Shown here in pieces: positions 10,401 through 22,635 of a DNA stretch of 64,000 nt. The notes under the pieces were generated by a model. That model saw only the letters and a program-made list of their open reading frames with translations, had not been told where the DNA came from and searched no databases. Both the position numbers and the translations under genes were made by a program. Within the stretch, counting starts at the first letter, position 1. Every line of letters begins with the position of its first letter. The DNA comes from Nematostella vectensis (taxonomy: Eukaryota > Cnidaria > Anthozoa > Actiniaria > Edwardsiidae), in NCBI RefSeq assembly GCF_932526225.1, contig NC_064042.1, forward strand, positions 17,232,751 to 17,296,750, written 5' to 3'.

Positions 10401-11111
10401 CTGGGGACTAGGAATTAAGTCCGATTGATCTCAAACTTGGTCAGCATGAAGAAAGTATCAGCACTTAGTAAAGGTTAGAAAATCAAAAGCATAGTTTCAA
10501 AGTAAAGCTGTTAAAAAAGGCCGGAAAAAAGGCCAAATTGCAACTTCTCCCTAGAAAATCTTTGCAAATATTGACTTTGGAGGACAACAAACTGCCTAGC
10601 GCCTATATGGTTTTTCAAGAGCTTTCGAATGAGCCTATGCACGTTAAGATTGGATGAGTTTGAGTTTTTCAGTGGTCAAACAAGGTCCAAAATTGGTCCA
10701 AGGTAGAATATGAGCATTTCTGAAGTTAGTCGTAGCCTGCCCAAAGTCACGGGGAAGGTCCAACTATGCTAGTAGACACTAACTAAGAAAGATTCTGGAC
10801 GAAGATTGAAGTTTAGACTTTTTTTTGCAAACTTCCCAAAACTTTTTGTGCCGACGATTTCTTTCGATTATCAAAAAATTCCCACTAGCCAGGAATGAGC
10901 AGCAGACAATACTTTGATGTATGAGGTTAGTGTCCATGCGCATCTCTATATCATAAGCGAAAAAAATTTCCAGAAACGATTTTGCATGTACGACTTTTTG
11001 GGTGTTAAAAAGGATACAAATTGCACATTTTCCCTAAAATATCTTTGCAAATATTGACTTTGGAGGACAACAAACTGCCTAGCGCCTATATAATTTTTCA
11101 AGAGCTTTCGA
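7460..11111 (+). repeat. A4-rich HOR, copy 1 (A-A-A-A-A-B, 3652 bp)
   Basis: Modules start at 7460, 8093, 8726, 9360, 9996 (all A) and 10629 (B). Position-specific marks are: CACGTTTATATTTGATG (7460); GAGTTTCAG with GCGTTAATCG (8093); a longer T run before AGTGTTC with GTTGAGCTATTCGG (8726); CGGCTTTTTC (9360); GGTATCTTTCG (9996). These marks recur in the same order in the next two copies, which defines the HOR. The copy lacks the seventh A (GCGTTAATCG type) that follows B in copy 3. Confidence 0.9.
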
Positions 11112-14100
11112 ATGAGCCTATGCACGTTAAGATTGGATGAGTTTGAGTTTTTCAGTGTTCAAACAAGGTCCAAAAAAGGTCCAAAATCTAAAAACTTCAA
11201 AAAAACAAAATTCTTAATACTTGTCCAAATGAGCCGAAAATGGTATCATTCGAACCCTGACATTCCCCGGCGTGTGTTGCGCTATTCGGTTTTTTCATAA
11301 GTGCGCATGCGCAGAATTTTTTTTCCAAAAAAACTGTGTCCCGTAGGGTAGGGGACAACTTTTCGGGTCTATATACTTGAGCTAAAATTCTCAAACTCGG
11401 TAAGATCTATGTACTCATAAAGGGCTATCTAACCCTGCAATCAGATTTCGAATCGATCAAGAATTGACAAAAGGCGCTAATCTTTTTCCCTACCTTCTGA
11501 GACATTTTGAGTAGAGTCTAGGGACTAGGCATTAAGTCCGATTGATCTCAAACTTGGTCAGCATGAAGAAAGTATCAGCACTTAGTTCAGGTTAGAAAAT
11601 CAAAAGCATAGCTTCAAAGTAAAGCTGTTAAAAAAGGCAGGAAAAAGGCCAAATTGCACCTTCTCCCTAGAAAATCTTTGCAAATATTGACTTTGGAGGA
11701 CAACAAACTGCCTAGCGCCTATATGGTTTTTCGAGAGCTTTCGAATGAGCCTATGCACGTTAAGATTGGATGAGTTTCAGTTTTTCAGTGTTCAAACAAG
11801 GTCCAAAAAAGGTCCAAAATCTAAAAACTTCAAAAAACCAAAATTCTTAATACTTGTCCAAATGAGCCGAAAATGGTATCATTCGAACCCTGACATTCCC
11901 CGGCGTGTGTTGCGTTAATCGTTTTTTTCATAAGTGCGCATGCGCAGAAATTATTTTCAAAAAAACTGTGTCCCGGAAGGTAGGGGACAACTTTTCGGGT
12001 CTATATACTTGAGCTAAAATTCTCAAACTCGGTAAGATCTATGTACTCATAAAGGGCTATCTAACCCTGCAATCAGATTTCGAATCGATGAAGAATTGAC
12101 AAAAGCCGCTAATCTTTTTCGCTACCTTCCGGGACATTTTGAGTAGGGCCTGGGGACTAGGAATTAAGTCCGATTGATCTCAAACTTGGTCAGCATGAAG
12201 AAAGTATCAGCACTTAGTAAAGGTTAGAAAATCAAAAGCATAGCTTCAAAGTAAAGCTGTTAAAAAAGGCCGGAAAAAAGGCCAAATTGCACCTTCTCCC
12301 TAGAAAAACTTTGCAAATATTGACTTTGGAGGACAACAAACTGCCTAGCGCCTATATGGTTTTTCGAGAGCTTTCGAATGAGCCTATGCACGTTAAGATT
12401 TGATGAGTTTGAGTTTTTTTAGTGTTCAAACAAGGTCCAAAAAAGGTCCAAAATCTAAAAACTTCAAAAAACCAAAATTCTTAATACTTGTCCAAATGAG
12501 CCGAAAATGGTATCATTCGAACCCTGACATTCCCCGGCGTGTGTTGAGCTATTCGGTTTTTTCATAAGTGCGTATGCGCAGAAATTATTTTCAAAAAAAC
12601 TGTGTCCCGGAAGGTAGGGGACAACTTTTCGGGTCTATATACTTGAGCTAAAATTCTCAAACTCGGTAAGATCTATGTACTCATAAAGGGCTATCTAACC
12701 CTGCAATCAGATTTCGAATCGATCAAGAATTGACAAAAGCCGCTAATCTTTTTCCCTACCTTCCGGGACATTTTGAGTAGGGCCTGGGGACTAGGAATTA
12801 AGTCCGATTGATCTCAAACTTGGTCAGCATGAAGAAAGTATCAGCACTTAGTAAAGGTTAGAAAATCAAAAGCATAGCTTTAAAGTAAAGCTGTTAAAAA
12901 AGGCCGGAAAAAAGGCCAAATTGCACCTTCTCCCTAGAAAAACTTTGCAAATATTGACTTTGGAGGACAACAAACTGCCTAGCGCCTATATGGTTTTTCA
13001 AGAGCTTTCGAATGAGCCTATGCACGTTAAGATTTGATGAGTTTGAGTTTTTTTAGTGTTCAAACAAGGTCCAAAAAAGGTCCAAAATCTAAAAACTTCA
13101 AAAAACCAAAATTCTTAATACTTGTCCAAATGAGCCGAAAATGGTATCATTCGAACCCTGACATTCCCCGGCGTGTGTTGCGCTATTCGGCTTTTTCATA
13201 AGTGCGCATGCGCAGACATTTTTTCCAAAAAAACTGTGTCCCGGAGGGTAGGCGACAACTTTTCGGGTCTATATACTTGAGCTAAAATTCTCAAACTCGG
13301 TAAGATTTATGTACTCATAAAGGGCTATCTAACCCCTTCAATCAGATTTCGAATCGATCAAGAATTGACAAAAGCCGCTAATCTTTTTCGCTACCTTCCG
13401 GGACATTTTGAGTAGGGCCTGGGGACTAGGAATTAAGTCCGATTGATCTCAAACTTGGTCAGCATGAAGAAAGTATCAGCACTTAGTAAAGGTAAGAAAA
13501 TCAAAAGCATAGCTTCAAAGTAAAGCTGTTAAAAAAGGCCGGAAAAAAAGGCCAAATTGCAAGTTCTCCCTAGAAAATCTTTGCAAATATTGACTTTGGA
13601 GGACAACAAACTGCCTAGCGCCTATATGGTTTTTCAAGAGCTTTCGAATGAGCCTATGCACGTTAAGATTGGATGAGTTTGAGTTTTTCAGTGGTCAAAC
13701 AAGGTCCAAAATTGGTCCTAGGTAGAATATGAGCATTTCTGAAGTTAGTCGTAGCCTGCCCAAAGTCACGGGGAAGGTCCAACTATGCTGGTAGACACTA
13801 ACTAAGAAAGATTCAGGACGAAGATTGAAGTTTAGACTTTTTTTTGCAAACTTCCCAAAACTTTTTTTGTGCCGACGATTTCTTTCGATTTTCAAAAAAT
13901 TCCCACTAGCCAGGAATGAGCAGCAGACATTACTTTGATGTATGAGGTTCGTGTCCATGCGCATTTCTATATCATAAGCGAAAAAAATCTCCGGAAACGA
14001 TTTTGCATGTACGACTTTTTGGGGGTTAAAAATGATACAAATTGCACATTTTCCCTCAAATATCTTTGAAAATATTGATTTTGGAGGACAACAGACGGCA

Positions 14101-14764
14101 GAGGGCATATATGGTTTTCAAGAGCTTTCGAATGAGCCTATGCACGTTAAGATTGGATGAGTTTGAGTTTTTCAGTGTTCAAACAAAGTACACAAAAGTT
14201 CCAAAATCTAAAAACTTCAAAAAACCAAAATTCTTAATACTTGTCCAAATGAGCCGAAAATGGTATCATTCGAACCCTGACATTCCCCGGCGTGTGTTGC
14301 GTTAATCGGTTTTTTCATAAGTGCGCATGCGCAGAAATTATTTTCAAAAAAACTGTGTCCCGGAGGGTAGGGGACAACTTTTCGGGTCTATATACTTGAG
14401 CTAAAATTCTCAAACTCGGTAAGATCTATGTACTCATAAAGGGCTATCTAACCCTGCAATCAGATTTCGAATCGATCAAGAATTGACAAAAGCCGCTAAT
14501 CTTTTTCCCTACCTTCCGGGACATTTTGAGTAGGGCCTGGGGACTAGGAATTAAGTCCGATTGATTTCAAACTTGGTCAGCATGAAGAAAGTATCAGCAC
14601 TTAGTAAAGGTTAGAAAATCAAAAGCATAGCTTCAAAGTAAAGCTGTTAAAAAAGGCCGGAAAAAAGGCCAAATTGCACCTTCTCCCTAGAAAAACTTTG
14701 CAAATACTGACTTTGGAGGACAACAAACTGCCTAGCGCCTATATGGTTTTTCAAGAGCTTTCGA
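11112..14764 (+). repeat. A4-rich HOR, copy 2, rearranged (A-A-A-A-B-A, 3653 bp)
   Basis: Modules start at 11112, 11745, 12378, 13012 (A), 13648 (B) and 14132 (A). The first four match positions 1-4 of copy 1, except that the first has a normal 5' start (CACGTTAAGATTGG) joined to a position-1 body. The fifth-position A (GGTATCTTTCG type) is missing. The B is of the 5227 lineage (GGTCCTAGGTAG), not the 10629 lineage. The last A (14132) resembles 6827 (CAAAGTACACAAAAG, GCGTTAATCGG). Segment 13648-14764 therefore looks like 5227-7459 with one A and one B removed. Confidence 0.88.
12569..12580. promoter_or_regulatory. Only mutated copy of the A-module palindrome (TGCGTATGCGCA)
   Basis: In the A copy starting at 12378 the palindrome carries a single C-to-T change at a CpG. 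This is the only A copy in the window where I found the 12-bp site altered. Its HOR counterparts at 8726 and 16031 have the intact site. Confidence 0.6.
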
Positions 14765-17700
14765 ATGAGCCTATGCACGTTTATATTTGATGAGTTTGAG
14801 TTTTTCAGTGTTCAAACAAGGTCCAAAAAAGGTCCAAAATCTAAAAACTTCAAAAAAACAAAATTCTTAATACTTGTCCAAATGAGCCGAAAATGGTATC
14901 ATTCGAGCCCTGACATTCCCCGGCGTGTGTTGCGCTATTCGGTTTTTTCATAAGTGCGCATGCGCAGAATTTTTTTTCCAAAAAAACTGTGTCCCGTAGG
15001 GTAGGGGACAACTTTTCGGGTCTATATACTTGAGCTAAAATTCTCAAACTCGGTAAGATCTATGTACTCATAAAGGGCTATCTAACCCTGCAATCAGATT
15101 TCGAATCGATCAAGAATTGACAAAAGGCGCTAATCTTTTTCCCTACCTTCTGAGACATTTTGAGTAGAGTCTAGGGACTAGGCATTAAGTCCGATTGATC
15201 TCAAACTTGGTCAGCATGAAGAAAGTATCAGCACTTAGTTCAGGTTAGAAAATCAAAAGCATAGCTTCAAAGTAAAGCTGTTAAAAAAGGCAGGAAAAAG
15301 GCCAAATTGCACCTTCTCCCTAGAAAATCTTTGCAAATATTGACTTTGGAGGACAACAAACTGCCTAGCGCCTATATGGTTTTTCGAGAGCTTTCGAATG
15401 AGCCTATGCACGTTAAGATTGGATGAGTTTCAGTTTTTCAGTGTTCAAACAAGGTCCAAAAAAGGTCCAAAATCTAAAAACTTCAAAAAACCAAAATTCT
15501 TAATACTTGTCCAAATGAGCCGAAAATGGTATCATTCGAACCCTGACATTCCCCGGCGTGTGTTGCGTTAATCGTTTTTTTCATAAGTGCGCATGCGCAG
15601 AAATTATTTTCAAAAAAACTGTGTCCCGGAAGGTAGGGGACAACTTTTCGGGTCTATATACTTGAGCTAAAATTCTCAAACTCGGTAAGATCTATGTACT
15701 CATAAAGGGCTATCTAACCCTGCAATCAGATTTCGAATCGATCAAAAATTGACAAAAGCCGCTAATCTTTTTCGCTACCTTCCGGGACATTTTGAGTAGG
15801 GCCTGGGGACTAGGAATTAAGTCCGATTGATCTCAAACTTGGTCAGCATGAAGAAAGTATCAGCACTTAGTAAAGGTTAGAAATTTAAAAGCATAGCTTC
15901 AAAGTAAAGCTGTTAAAAAAGGCCGGAAAAAAGGCCAAATTGCATCTTCTCCCTAGAAAAACTTTGCAAATATTGACTTTGGAGGACAACAAACTGCCTA
16001 GCGCCTATATGGTTTTTCGAGAGCTTTCGAATGAGCCTATGCACGTTAAGATTTGATGAGTTTGAGTTTTTTTAGTGTTCAAACAAGGTCCAAAAAAGGT
16101 CCAAAATCTAAAAACTTCAAAAAACCAAAATTCTTAATACTTGTCCAAATGAGCCGAAAATGGTATCATTCGAACCCTGACATTCCCCGGCGTGTGTTGA
16201 GCTATTCGGTTTTTTCATAAGTGCGCATGCGCAGAAATTATTTTCAAAAAAACTGTGTCCCGGAAGGTAGGGGACAACTTTTCGGGTCTATATACTTGAG
16301 CTAAAATTCTCAAACTCGGTAAGATCTATGTACTCATAAAGGGCTATCTAACCCTGCAATCAGATTTCGAATCGATCAAGAATTGACAAAAGCCGCTAAT
16401 CTTTTTCCCTACCTTCCGGGACATTTTGAGTAGGGCCTGGGGACTAGGAATTAAGTCCGATTGATCTCAAACTTGGTCAGCATGAAGAAAGTATCAGCAC
16501 TTAGTAAAGGTTAGAAAATCAAAAGCATAGCTTTAAAGTAAAGCTGTTAAAAAAGGCCGGAAAAAAGGCCAAATTGCACCTTCTCCCTAGAAAAACTTTG
16601 CAAATATTGACTTTGGAGGACAACAAACTGCCTAGCGCCTATATGGTTTTTCAAGAGCTTTCGAATGAGCCTATGCACGTTAAGATTTGATGAGTTTGAG
16701 TTTTTTTAGTGTTCAAACAAGGTCCAAAAAAGGTCCAAAATCTAAAAACTTCAAAAAACCAAAATTCTTAATACTTGTCCAAATGAGCCGAAAATGGTAT
16801 CATTCGAACCCTGACATTCCCCGGCGTGTGTTGCGCTATTCGGCTTTTTCATAAGTGCGCATGCGCAGACATTTTTTCCAAAAAAACTGTGTCCCGTAGG
16901 GTAGGTTACAACTTTTCGGGTCTATATACTTGAGCTAAAATTCTCAAACTCGGTAAGATTTATGTACTCATAAAGGGCTATCTAACCCCTTCAATCAGAT
17001 TTCGAATCGATCAAGAATTGACAAAAGCCGCTAATCTTTTTCGCTACCTTCCGGGACATTTTGAGTAGGGCCTGGGGACTAGGAATTAAGTCCGATTGAT
17101 CTCAAACTTGGTCAGCATGAAGAAAGTATCAGCACTTAGTAAAGGTAAGAAAATCAAAAGCATAGCTTCAAAGTAAAGCTGTTAAAAAAGGCCGGAAAAA
17201 AAGGCCAAATTGCAAGTTCTCCCTAGAAAATCTTTGCAAATATTGACTTTGGAGGACAACAAACTGCCTAGCGCCTATATGGTTTTTCAAGAGCTTTCGA
17301 ATGAGCCTATGCACGTTAAGATTGGATGAGTTTGAGTTTTTCAGTGTTCAAACAAGGTCCAAAAAAGGTCCAAAATCTAAAAACTTCAAAAAACCAAAAT
17401 TTTTAATACTTGTCCAAATGAGCCGCAAATGGTATCTTTCGAACCCTGACATTCCCCGGCGTGTGTTGCGCTATTCGGTTTTTTCAAAAGTGCGCATGCG
17501 CAGAAATTTTTTCCAAAAAAACTGTGTCCCGGAGGGTAGGGGACAACTTTTCGGGTCTATATACTTGAGCTAAAATTCTCAAACTCGGCAATATCTATGT
17601 ACTCATGAAGGGCTATCTAACCCTGCAATCAGATTTCGAATCGATCAAGAATTGACAAAAGCCGCTAATTTTTTTCCCTACCTTCCGGGACATTTTGAGT

Positions 17701-19049
17701 AGGGCCTGGGGACTAGGAATTAAGTCCGATTGATCTCAAACTTGGTCAGCATGAAGAAAGTATCAGCACTTAGTAAAGGTTAGAAAATCAAAAGCATAGC
17801 TTCAAAGTAAAGCTGTTAAAAAAGGCCGGAAAAAAGGCCAAATTGCAACTTCTCCCTAGAAAATCTTTGCAAATATTGACTTTGGAGGACAACAAACTGC
17901 CTAACGCCTATATGGTTTTTCAAGAGCTTTCGAATGAGCCTATGCACGTTAAGATTGGATGAGTTTGAGTTTTTCAGTGGTCAAACAAGGTCCAAAATTG
18001 GTCCAAGGTAGAATATGAGCATTTCTGAAGTTAGTCGTAGCCTGCCCAAAGTCACGGGGAAGGTCCAACTATGCTAGTAGACACTAACTAAGAAAGATTC
18101 TGGACGAAGATTGAAGTTTAGACTTTTTTTTGCAAACTTCCCAAAACTTTTTGTGCCGACGATTTCTTTCGATTATCAAAAAATTCCCACTAGCCAGGAA
18201 TGAGCAGCAGACAATACTTTGATGTATGAGGTTAGTGTCCATGCGCATCTCTATATCATAAGCGAAAAAAATTTCCAGAAACGATTTTGCATGTACGACT
18301 TTTTGGGTGTTAAAAATGATACAAATTGCACATTTTCCCTAAAATATCTTTGCAAATATTGACTTTGGAGGACAACAAACTGCCTAGCGCCTATATAATT
18401 TTTCAAGAGCTTTCGAATGAGCCTATGCACGTTAAGATTGGATGAGTTTGAGTTTTTCAGTGTTCAAACAAAGTACAAAAAAGGTCCAAAATCTAAAAAC
18501 TTCAAAAAACCAAAATTCTTAATACTTGTCCAAATGAGCCGAAAATGGTATCATTCGAACCCTGACATTCCCCGGCGTGTGTTGCGTTAATCGTTTTTTT
18601 CATAAGTGCGCATGCGCAGAAATTATTTTCAAAAAAACTGTGTCCCGGAGGGTAGGGGACAACTTTTCGGGTCTATATACTTGAGCTAAAATTCTCAAAC
18701 TCGGTAAGATCTATGTACTCATAAAGGGCTATCTAACCCTGCAATCAGATTTCGAATCGATCAAGAATTGACAAAAGCCGCTAATCTTTTTCCCTACCTT
18801 CCGGGACATTTTGAGTAGGGCCTGGGGACTAGGAATTAAGTCCGATTGATCTCAAACTTGGTCAGCATGAAGAAAGTATCAGCACTTAGTAAAGGTTAGA
18901 AAATCAAAAGCATAGCTTCAAAGTAAAGCTGTTAAAAAAGGCCGGAAAAAAGGCCAAATTGCACCTTCTCCCTAGAAAAACTTTGCAAATATTGACTTTG
19001 GAGGACAACAAACTGCCTAGCGCCTATATGGTTTTTCAAGAGCTTTCGA
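14765..19049 (+). repeat. A4-rich HOR, copy 3, full 7-monomer form (4285 bp)
   Basis: Modules start at 14765, 15398, 16031, 16665, 17301 (A), 17934 (B) and 18417 (A). All position marks of copy 1 are present in order, plus a final A of the GCGTTAATCG type. It is probably closest to the ancestral unit, from which copies 1 and 2 each lost one A. At 17301 the stop after the 62-codon frame is changed (TTCAAAAGTG), which lengthens a non-genic open frame to 90 codons. Confidence 0.88.
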
Positions 19050-19967
19050 ATGAGCCTATGCACGTTAAGATTGGATGAGTTTGAGTTTTTCAGTGTTCAA
19101 ACAAAGTCCAAAAAAGGTCCAAAATCTAAAAACTTCAAAAAACCAAAATTCTTAATACTTGTCCAAATGAGCCGAAAATGGTATCATTCGAATCCTGACA
19201 TTCCCCGGCGTGTGTTGCGCTATTCGGTTTTTTCATAAGTGCGCATGCGCAGAAATTATTTCCAAAAAAACTGTGTCCCGGAGGGTAGGGGACAACTTTT
19301 CGGGTCTATATACTTGAGCTAAAATTCTCAAGCTCGGTAAGATCTATGTACTCATAAAGGGCTATCTAACCCTGCAATCAGATTTCGAATCGATCAAGAA
19401 TTGACAAAAGCCGCTAATCTTTTTCCCTACCTTCCGAGACATTTTGAGTAGAGCCTGGGGACTAGGCATTAAGTCCGATTGATCTCAAACTTGGTCAGCA
19501 TGAAGAAAGTATCAGCACTTAGTTAAGGTTAGAAAATCAAAAGCATAGCTTCAAAGTAAAGCTGTTAAAAAAGGCAGGAAAAAGGCCAAATTGCAACTTC
19601 TCCCTAGAAAATCTTTGCAAATATTGACTTTGGAGGACAACAAACTGCCTAGCGCCTATATGGTTTTTCAAGAGCTTTCGAATGAGCCTATGCACGTTAA
19701 GATTGGATGAGTTTGAGTTTTTCAGTGGTCAAACAAGGTCCAAAATTGGTCCAAGGTAGAATATGAGCATTTCTGAAGTTAGTCGTAGCCTGCCCAAAGT
19801 CACGGGGAAGGTCCAACTATGCTAGTAGACACTAACTAAGAAAGATTCAGGACGAAGATTGAAGTTTAGACTTTTTTTTGCAAACTTCCCAAAACTTTTT
19901 CTGTGCCGACGATTTCTTTCGATTTTCAAAAAATTCCCACTAGCCAGGAATGAGCAGCAGACAATAA
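19050..19967 (+). repeat. Transition back to the 2.67-kb HOR (A, B')
   Basis: The A at 19050 has CAAAGTCCAAAAAAGG and CGAATCCTGAC. Variants of the same kind appear at 45775, 52373, 54127, 55236, 61553 and 62662. Its 3' half carries A1/A3-like marks (GACTAGGCATTAAG, GGCAGGAAAAAGG), so it is a hybrid. B' at 19682 follows and ends with the standard junction. Confidence 0.85.
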
Positions 19968-22635
19968 TTGCTACTATGCACGTTAAGATTGGATGAGTTT
20001 GAGTTTTTCAGTGTTCAAACAAGGTCCAAAAAAGGTCCAAAATCCAAAAACTTCAAAAAACCAAAATTCTTAATACTTGTCCAAATGAGCCGAAAATGGT
20101 ATCATTCGAACCTTGACATTCCCCGGCGTGTGTTTCGCTATTCGGTTTTTTCATAAGTGCGCATGCGCAGAAATTATTTAAAAAAAAAACAGTGTCCCGG
20201 AGGGTAGGGGACAAATTTTCGGGTCTATATACTTGAGCTAAAATTCTCAAACTCGGTAAGATCTATGTACTCATAAAGGGCTATCTAACCCTGCAATCAG
20301 ATTTCGAATCGATCAAGAATTGACAAAAGCCGGTAATCTTTTTCCCTATCTTCCGAGACATTTTGAGTAGAGTCTAGGGACTAGGCATCAAGTCCGATTG
20401 ATCTCAAACTTGGTCAGCATGAAGAAAGTATCAGCACTTAGTAAAGGTTAGAAAATCAAAAGCATAGCTTCAAAGTAAAGCTGTTAAAAAAGGCAGGAAA
20501 AAGGCCAAATTGCACCTTCTCCCTAGAAAATCTTTGCAAATATTGACTTTGGGGGACAACAAACTGCCTAGCGCCTATATGGTTTTTCAAGAGCTTTCGG
20601 ATGAGCCTATGCACGTTAAGATTGGATGAGTTTGAGTTTTTCAGTGGTCAAACAAGGTCCAAAAAAGGTCCAAAATCTAAAAACTTCAAAAAACCAAAAT
20701 TCCTAATACTTGTCCAAATGAGCCGAAAATGGTATCATTCGAACCCTGACATTCCCCGGCGTGTGTTGCGCTATTCGGTTTTTTCTTAAGTGCGCATGCG
20801 CAGAAATTATTTCCAAAAAAACTGTGTCCCGGAGGGTAGGGAACAACTTTTCGGGTCTATATACTTGAGCTAAAATTCTCAAACTCGGTAAGATCTATGT
20901 ACTCATAAAGGGCTATCTAACCCTGCAATCAGATTTCGAATCGATCAAGAATTGACAAAAGCCGCTAATCTTTTTCCCTACCTTCCGAGACATTTTGAGT
21001 AGAGCCTGGGGACTAGGCATTAAGTCCGATTGATCTCAAACTTGGTCAGCATGAAGAAAGTATCAGCACTTAGTTAAGGTTAGAAAATCAAAAGCATAGC
21101 TTCAAAGTAAAGCTGTTAAAAAAGGCAGGAAAAAGGCCAAATTGCAACTTCTCCCTAGAAAATCTTTGCAAATATTGACTTTGGAGGACAACAAACTGCC
21201 TAGCGCCTATATGGTTTTTCAAAAGCTTTCGAATGAGCCTATGCACGTTAAGATTGGATGAGTTTGAGTTTTTCAGTGGTCAAACAAGGTCCAAAATTGG
21301 TCCAAGGTAGAATATGAGCATTTCTGAAGTTAGTCGTAGCCTGCCCAAAGTCACGGGGAAGGTCCAACTATGCTAGTAGACACTAACTAAGAAAGATTCA
21401 GGACGAAGATTGAAGTTTAGACTTTTTTTTGCAAACTTCCCAAAACTGTTTCTGTGCCGACGATTTCTTTCGATTTTCAAAAAATTCCCACTAGCCAGGA
21501 ATGAGCAGCAGACAATACTTTGATGTATGAGGTTAGTGTCCATGCGCATTTCTATATCATAAGCGAAAAAAATCTCCGGAAACGATTTTGCATGTACGAC
21601 TTTTTGGGGGTTAAAAATGATACAAATTGCACCTTCTCCCTAGAAAATCTTTGCAAATATTGACTTTGGAGGACAACAATCTGCATAGCGCTTATATGGT
21701 TTCTCAAGAGCTTTCGAATGAGCCTATGCACGTTAAGATTGGATGAGTTTGAGTTTTTCAGTGTTCAAACAAGGTCCAAAAAAGGTCCAAAATCTAAAAA
21801 CTTCAAAAAACCAAAATTCTTAATACTTGTCCAAATGAGCCGCAAATGGTATCATTCGAACCCTGACATTCCCCGGCGTGTGTTGCGCTATTCAGTTTTT
21901 TCATAAGTGCGCATGCGCAGAAATTGTTTCCCAAAAAACTGTGTTTCGGAGGGTAGGGGACAACTTTTCGGGTCTATATACTTGAGCTAAAATTCTCAAA
22001 CTCGGTAAGATCTATGTACTCATAAAGGGCTATCTAACCCTGCATTCAGATTTCGAATCGATCAAGAATTGACAGAAGCCGCTAATCTTTTTCCCTACCT
22101 TCCGAGACATTTTGAGTAGAGCCTGGGGACTAGGCATTAAGTCCGATTGATCTCAAACTTGGTCAGCATGAAGAAAGTATCAGCACTTAGTTAAGGTTAG
22201 AAAATCAAAAGCATAGCTTCAAAGTAAAGCTGTTAAAAAAGGCAGGAAAAAGGCCAAATTGCAACTTCTCCCTAGAAAATCTTTGCAAATATTGACTTTG
22301 GAGGACAACAAACTGCCTAGCGCCTATATGGTTTTTCAAGAGCTTTCGAATGAGCCTATGCACGTTAAGATTGGATGAGTTTGAGTTTTTCAGTGGTCAA
22401 ACAAGGTCCAAAATTGGTCCAAGGTAGAATATGAGCATTTCTGAAGTTAGTCGTAGCCTGCCCAAAGTCACGGGGAAGGTCCAACTATGCTAGTAGACAC
22501 TAACTAAGAAAGATTCAGGACGAAGATTGAAGTTTAGACTTTTTTTTGCAAACTTCCCAAAACTTTTTCTGTGCCGACGATTTCTTTCGATTTTCAAAAA
22601 ATTCCTACTAGCCAGGAATGAGCTGCAGACAATAA
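19968..22635 (+). repeat. 2668-bp HOR copy 1 of a triplet
   Basis: Modules start at 19968 (A1), 20601 (A2), 21233 (B), 21718 (A3) and 22350 (B'). A1 here has GTGTTTCGCT and ACAGTGTCCC, shared with the A1 copies at 22636 and 25304. This shows that the triplet expanded together. Confidence 0.93.
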
